A stretch of 64,000 nucleotides of DNA, taken from the NCBI RefSeq assembly GCF_019399895.1, contig NC_091864.1, positions 2,396,001-2,460,000 on the forward strand, read 5' to 3'. Every line of letters starts with the position of its first letter. Within the stretch, counting starts at the first letter, position 1. This document shows positions 59,884 to 64,000 of the stretch, one piece after another. The notes under the pieces were generated by a model. That model saw only the letters and a list, made by a program, of their open reading frames with translations, ran no database searches and had not been told where the DNA came from. Source of the DNA: Cardiocondyla obscurior. Its lineage: Eukaryota > Arthropoda > Insecta > Hymenoptera > Formicidae. The position numbers and the translations under genes were made by a program.

Positions 59884-60209
59884 AAGGCAAGTACTCTCCG
59901 AGGAGCGCACGGCGTAGATGCGGCGCTAACCGATCGGTCCACAAGGCCCAGCATCCACGACAGGCCTGCAGACAGGTCTATTATTGCCCGAGGTGCGGCG
60001 GAGCGTTTAATTGGCGGTACAATCTCCAGCATCACCTGAAATTCGCGTGCGGTCAGTCCCCGCGATTCAACTGTCCGTACTGTCCCTTCCGTACGAAGCA
60101 CACGTCGAACGTACGGGCCCACGTGCGCAGGAAGCACCCGAACCGCGAGGTCTACGTCGTCGACATCCTCAGCTGGCAGCAGCGCGACGAGTCGACGCCG
60201 GTTACGTGA
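59884..60209 (+). CDS. lola: terminal exon Z16: C2HC plus C2H2 fingers
   Basis: Acceptor GCATTTTTCAG ends at 59,883; G plus AA gives Glu. It encodes 108 residues to TGA, in a frame lacking a usable start codon, so only the splice phase reveals it. Lead EGKYSPRSARRRCGANRSV, finger 1 YYCPRCGGAFNWRYNLQHH then LKFAC (C2HC), linker CGQSPRF, finger 2 NCPYCPFRTKHTSNVRAH then VRRKH (C2H2), tail REVYVVDILSWQQRDESTP. An AATAAA lies about 35 bases after the stop. Confidence 0.93.
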
Positions 60210-60489
60210 ATTCAACGACATTGTCAGCCTGGATTCCCTTCAGAATAAAACCTGTTTTGTCAAGTACGGTACTCCTGAGAATATTATCCTCCTCTCGCGA
60301 CGTGTCCTACCTCCCCGTGGAAGATCTATGTTACGCTTGCGTGTCCTCAACGATAGTAACGAACCGAATGTCTTGGGTTATTGATCGCACGAGATTCGTG
60401 ATCCAACAGAGTACACGGTTGTTACGTCGATCGCTTACGAGCACTCGAGAAGAATGTCCTACGTTAAATGTGTTGTATTTTTGTTTCTA

Positions 60490-60522
<33 letters not shown>

Positions 60523-60623
60523 TTTTTTTTTTTTGTTTTTATCTCGTCCGTGGGTGCAGGGATTTAACAATGTTCGCAACGGGCTCTGTGGATGACGACG
60601 ACGTTCTATGCTTTCTTTTTCAG
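60210..60623 (+). other. Z16 3' UTR and short intron
   Basis: Contains a (CT)n tract followed by poly(T) at 60,488-60,534, which may serve as the pyrimidine tract region ahead of the next acceptor. Confidence 0.55.
60488..60534 (+). repeat. (CT)n microsatellite and poly(T)
   Basis: About 13 CT units followed by about 21 T. Located 90 bases upstream of the Z17 acceptor. Confidence 0.85.
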
Positions 60624-60940
60624 CTTCCGAGTCAGTGCCAATGCGCACGCGGAAAAATTATCTTGGGTCAGTCGCGATAAGGAATGCCGTCAACTCGCCG
60701 CGCGTTCGAAATGGGAGATCGTTCGCGTGCGGTAATTGCAACAGCGTCTTCAGCATGAAGCATAATCTACAGTATCACTGGAGGATCGAGTGCGGCCAGC
60801 CGCCGAGATACAATTGTCCCTACTGCGCTTACAGGACGAAGCATCCGTCAAATGTGCGAGCACACGTGCGCCGCAAGCATCCTGATAACAGGGTCTACGT
60901 AGTAGACATACGCAAGACTGATATTCCGCAGTTCTTCTGA
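60624..60940 (+). CDS. lola: terminal exon Z17: C2HC plus C2H2 fingers
   Basis: Acceptor CTTTCTTTTTCAG ends at 60,623; G plus CT gives Ala. It encodes 105 residues: lead ASESVPMRTRKNYLGSVAIR, finger 1 FACGNCNSVFSMKHNLQYH then WRIEC (C2HC), linker CGQPPRY, finger 2 NCPYCAYRTKHPSNVRAH then VRRKH (C2H2), tail NRVYVVDIRKTDIPQFF. Closest to Z15, Z16 and Z18. AATAAA near 61,207. Confidence 0.95.
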
Positions 60941-62459
60941 ACCCTTCACGGCCGAAATATTCGATCGATCGTCGATGTACTTCCTTTCTATCGAAACTAA
61001 ATAATCGAGAGCTCATTTGATTTTACCCTTAATTACGTTGACACAAATTTTCATGCATTGAAATAACTAAAATAAGTCGCGAAATACCATTTGAAACTTG
61101 CGAAACCACCTCTTTGACAATTGACGTTTGCTTGTTTCCCGTAAGGCCAACTTCTGTAACATCTTTTCCTTCCTAATACTGTCTTCATCGTGAAATGCGT
61201 GATCGAAATAAAGAACTTTATTTTTAAAATATTAATATTTGTATTGGATATGTAACAAACTTACAAGTGATTTGAAAAATGAAATTTTTTCAACGTTACA
61301 TCTGTACCTGTATATAAAATTATTTGTAATCGATTATACTACTTCGTATAATTTGTTTTTTTGTGATAGAAATGTATTATTTTAATTTTTATTTTTAAAT
61401 TTTCATCGATGATGAAAATAATTAAACGTATTAGATATCTGATGTTGTATTATTAAATTTGTATCAGTTTTGTTTTATTTTTATGTATTTTTTTTTTTTG
61501 CGAAATAAAACTTATTCAATATATTTATATTAAATTTAATCAGATAAAAAAAATGATGATAACTTTGAAACAATCTATTGTTGCTAAAGAATTTGTGAAA
61601 ATATATCTTACAAAAAAAAGTAATAATAAAAAGAAAATAAAAAAAAACTGTTGAATAAAAGCTTATCTATGTAATAGTGAGAAAGTCGAATTTTAATATT
61701 TAAACTAACATAGCATCTTCAATATTTTATGTTTGTCATGTTTTTCGTGTGTGTCTGACTAAAATATTGTAATATACTAATAAACAATTCTTTTACACAT
61801 ACAGAATTTTATTATTCTTTTATGTGTAGCATCTTACGTGTTAAATTTTCACAGAGTGTCCGCGATCAAATAAAAATAATTTGGTGGATAGTTGGGGCTT
61901 GTCGAGACAATTAGAAAAGTTCCATATTATTTTGTGAACTTGTCGATCGTTATTAAGAAAAAAATTAAAATGTTTAGCGTAAGAGCGACAAAGAAATTCA
62001 CTTACTCGCAACTTTCTTGCCGCTCTTACGCTAGAAATTTTAATTTTTTTCTCAATAACGATAAATAATTTTACAAAATAATATGGAACTTTTCTATTTA
62101 TCTCGACAAGCTCTAACTATCTCTCACGTTATTTCTATTTGATCGCGGACACTCTGTATTTAACAAAAAAAAAGAAAAAAAATTATTAGCTACGAAGACT
62201 TGTACTTTTTTAATTTTATTAACTTTGCGCAACTCTCAGATAAAATACGAATCTGTGTATTTTAGTCTTTTAATTAATTATTCGACATATCTCAAGGATG
62301 ATTTAAGAAAAAATAGAAATACCGTGCATTTGCACTTATCGCATTTTGCTGCGTACTTTTTTTCCTTTTCTTTCGATGCGGGAAACTGCGAGATTGCAGC
62401 AGAGTTACTTTAATTCCCAGTTTCCACCCCAGTTACGTTGTGAAATTTTCTGCTTCCAG
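60941..62459 (+). other. Z17 3' UTR, foldback element and intron
   Basis: AT-rich; holds the foldback element listed next. No gene recognised. Confidence 0.6.
61851..62157. mobile_element. foldback/MITE-like element
   Basis: The ends are inverted copies: ACAGAGTGTCCGCGATCAAA at the left and its reverse complement at the right. The arms stay complementary (with mismatches) for about 150 bases each to a centre near 62,004, for example TAGCGTAAGAGCG against CGCTCTTACGCTA. No coding capacity. The right end is followed by TA, the usual Tc1/mariner target, but the left flank is CA, so target duplication is uncertain. The inverted similarity extends a little outward (GTTAAAT/ATTTAAC). Confidence 0.8.
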
Positions 62460-62758
62460 AGATCGTGCCGGCTACCGAGCGACGATTTTACACACGTTCC
62501 AATCAATGCATCTACAATTCCAATGGAGAGCAGCAAAGCAGAAATTACCCTTGCCACAAGTGCGGCAGCGCGTTTACGCGCAAGAACAATTTATATAATC
62601 ATCTTAAGTTCCAGTGCGGTCAATTGCCGAGATTTAACTGTCCATATTGCTCGTATCGCACGAAACACTCGTCAAACGTGAGGTCGCATATACGCAGAAT
62701 ACATCCTAACGAGAGCGTCTACGTTCTCGACATGAGCAACAAGCAAAATCAACCGTGA
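62460..62758 (+). CDS. lola: terminal exon Z18: C2HC plus C2H2 fingers
   Basis: Acceptor TTTTCTGCTTCCAG ends at 62,459; G plus AG gives Glu. It encodes 99 residues: lead EIVPATERRFYTRSNQCIYN, finger 1 YPCHKCGSAFTRKNNLYNH then LKFQC (C2HC), linker CGQLPRF, finger 2 NCPYCSYRTKHSSNVRSH then IRRIH (C2H2), tail ESVYVLDMSNKQNQP. Fourth member of the Z15-Z18 cluster. AATAAA near 63,022. Confidence 0.95.
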
Positions 62759-63476
62759 TAAATGATACGAATTTTACGAGTCTTCCTTTCGAGATTGTTT
62801 GCGAGCTACAAGGTATATCTCAGTTGTAACGTTGAATGTTACTGGTTGATCTGTTATTTTATATCTTTAATATTTTTAACAATTTTTTGAGAGATTTAAG
62901 ATGTTATTTTTAGAAAATGTATGTATCTATAATTAAATGCACTGTATATTTACATATTTATTTCCGCAACGTGCCCAAAGATATTTTATTAGGTTTTAGA
63001 TTGTATTAAATTTGATGTATCTGAATAAATTTTGAGTATTCATCTATCTACGATTGTCCTATGGTTTTAGCGAGCCCATTCTCGCTTTAGTTTCTTAAAC
63101 TTATTAATATAACTTCAAGATATAATCCATTTTTTTAAATTAATTTTTAATTTACTAGTTTTTATATTGTACTATAAAGATATCGAATATTTTTGAATTT
63201 AAGGTGTGCTTTTCTGGAGTGACGGTTTAAGAAGATTATCTGTATAATTATGTTAAATTTTGAATTAATTAGGATGAAGAATTGTATTAATCTCGCTGGA
63301 GAACAGTTTAATTAAATGAGCTTCTGAGCAAATCGTAAGTATTTTTTTTTTACGATTATTTGTTATTTCTTGTTGCTGTATAATGAAACGCGAGGAAGAG
63401 GTCGTCGCGGATATCAAATTATCATTTTTTAATGCATTACTGCCTTAACATTTTTTTTTGCTTACGTCTTTTTCAG
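62759..63476 (+). other. Z18 3' UTR and intron
   Basis: AT-rich; nothing recognised. Confidence 0.6.
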
Positions 63477-63748
63477 ATAACGAGATGTATCTGGTGGCGA
63501 AGTTGCAGCCTTTCGATTTTAAGAAAACGTACTCGTGTCCGAAATGTAACCGTATCTTTGAGAAGAAAGGCAGCCTGAGCAGGCATCTGTTGTATGTCTG
63601 TGGCAAAAAACCGCGATTTCAGTGTCCGTATTGCGGCTTTTGCTGCAATTTGCGTAGTAACGTTTACAGACACGTACGCAACAGTCACAAGAGGAATGAA
63701 GTGTACACGATGGACATTATCAGGAACTGTGCCATGAAACCACATTGA
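63477..63748 (+). CDS. lola: terminal exon Z19: C2HC plus C2H2 fingers
   Basis: Acceptor CGTCTTTTTCAG ends at 63,476; G plus AT gives Asp. It encodes 90 residues: short lead DNEMYLVAKLQPFDFKK, finger 1 YSCPKCNRIFEKKGSLSRH then LLYVC (C2HC), linker CGKKPRF, finger 2 QCPYCGFCCNLRSNVYRH then VRNSH (C2H2, with two extra Cys after the second ligand), tail NEVYTMDIIRNCAMKPH. The last exon in the window; AATAAA near 63,976. Confidence 0.95.
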
Positions 63749-64000
63749 TTGTTTTGCCGGATTATTAACTTGCTACTAATATCTTTCTGCAAACTTTAAA
63801 TTAAAAAAAAGAAAAAAAAACTGCAGAAATATTTTACGCTTATTTTATGTACCTGATATGAGTAATATCACGTTCGTTACCTTTGATAATCGTCAAAAGG
63901 ATAGAATGATATAATAATTAAATGATTTTATGATAAACATTTTTTTTGTTATAAGTAACAAGTACTGTAGACGTAATAAATTTTATTACAACATATTGTA

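Larger units (their letters stand above)
14250..63748 (+). other. lola: lola locus, whole extent seen in the window
   Basis: Overall gene span from the first candidate non-coding first exon to the last terminal exon visible. Four constant coding exons (BTB/POZ) are followed by one psq-type exon, one optional internal exon and 19 zinc-finger terminal exons. The last constant exon leaves one G of a split codon, and every terminal exon reads openly into its fingers when that G is added to its first two bases. Known for the family: Drosophila lola makes about 20 isoforms from constant 5' exons and alternative 3' exons, partly by trans-splicing, acting in axon guidance and neural identity in the nucleus. 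The right end is open: more terminal exons may lie outside the window. Confidence 0.93.

Noticed and set aside
60011..60595. 194-residue + frame over Z16
   Set aside because: Shadow of Z16; the true finger frame begins at acceptor 59,883 and ends at 60,209.
1..64000. CRISPR arrays, bacterial operons, rRNA or tRNA genes
   Set aside because: None seen: no spaced direct repeats, no cloverleaf or rRNA motifs recognised by eye, and the gene structure is eukaryotic. A covariance-model scan was not possible here.

Overview
This window holds most of one large eukaryotic locus, the insect BTB zinc-finger gene longitudinals lacking (lola), on the + strand. An insect is indicated by the lola-type BTB exon, by introns with GT-AG borders, by AT-rich introns with poly(T) tracts, and by a GC/CpG-rich promoter region. 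The sharp contrast between GC-rich and AT-rich blocks, and the compact exon array, suggest Hymenoptera (an ant is my best guess). This is inference from sequence character, not a match to a named genome.

Layout. Positions 1-12,500 are non-coding, with long purine- or pyrimidine-biased stretches and simple repeats. Positions 12,500-19,400 are GC-rich and promoter-like. They contain a palindromic CRE, an NRF1-type site, and two similar non-coding first exons ending at donors 14,381 and 17,433. Four constant coding exons follow (19,404-19,604; 20,661-21,046; 21,152-21,395; 21,642-21,819). They encode 327 residues: a BTB/POZ domain, a basic nuclear-localisation stretch and an acidic tail, ending in phase 1. 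Next come a pipsqueak-type helix-turn-helix terminal exon (22,311-22,702) and a symmetric optional exon (24,211-24,357). After a long AT-rich interval, 35,564-63,748 holds an array of 19 alternative terminal exons. Each carries its own acceptor, one to three zinc fingers and a stop. All 19 have an acceptor exactly in phase with the constant part.

How it works together. Each mRNA would join the constant BTB module to one terminal exon, by cis- or trans-splicing as known for Drosophila lola. This gives a family of transcription factors with a shared dimerisation domain and different DNA-binding ends. Two finger-coding exons (47,925-48,271 and 59,884-60,209) have no suitable start codon and were recovered only by following the acceptor phase.

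Not explained by a plain lola model: a psq-type terminal exon; several in-phase finger-less terminal exons (best at 50,873-51,024); a decayed zinc-finger exon at about 54,720-54,875; a duplicated two-exon module on the minus strand inside the array (46,142-47,245); a duplicated promoter/first-exon unit; a 300-bp foldback element at 61,851-62,157; and several near-perfect hairpins in introns. The locus probably continues beyond the right edge.
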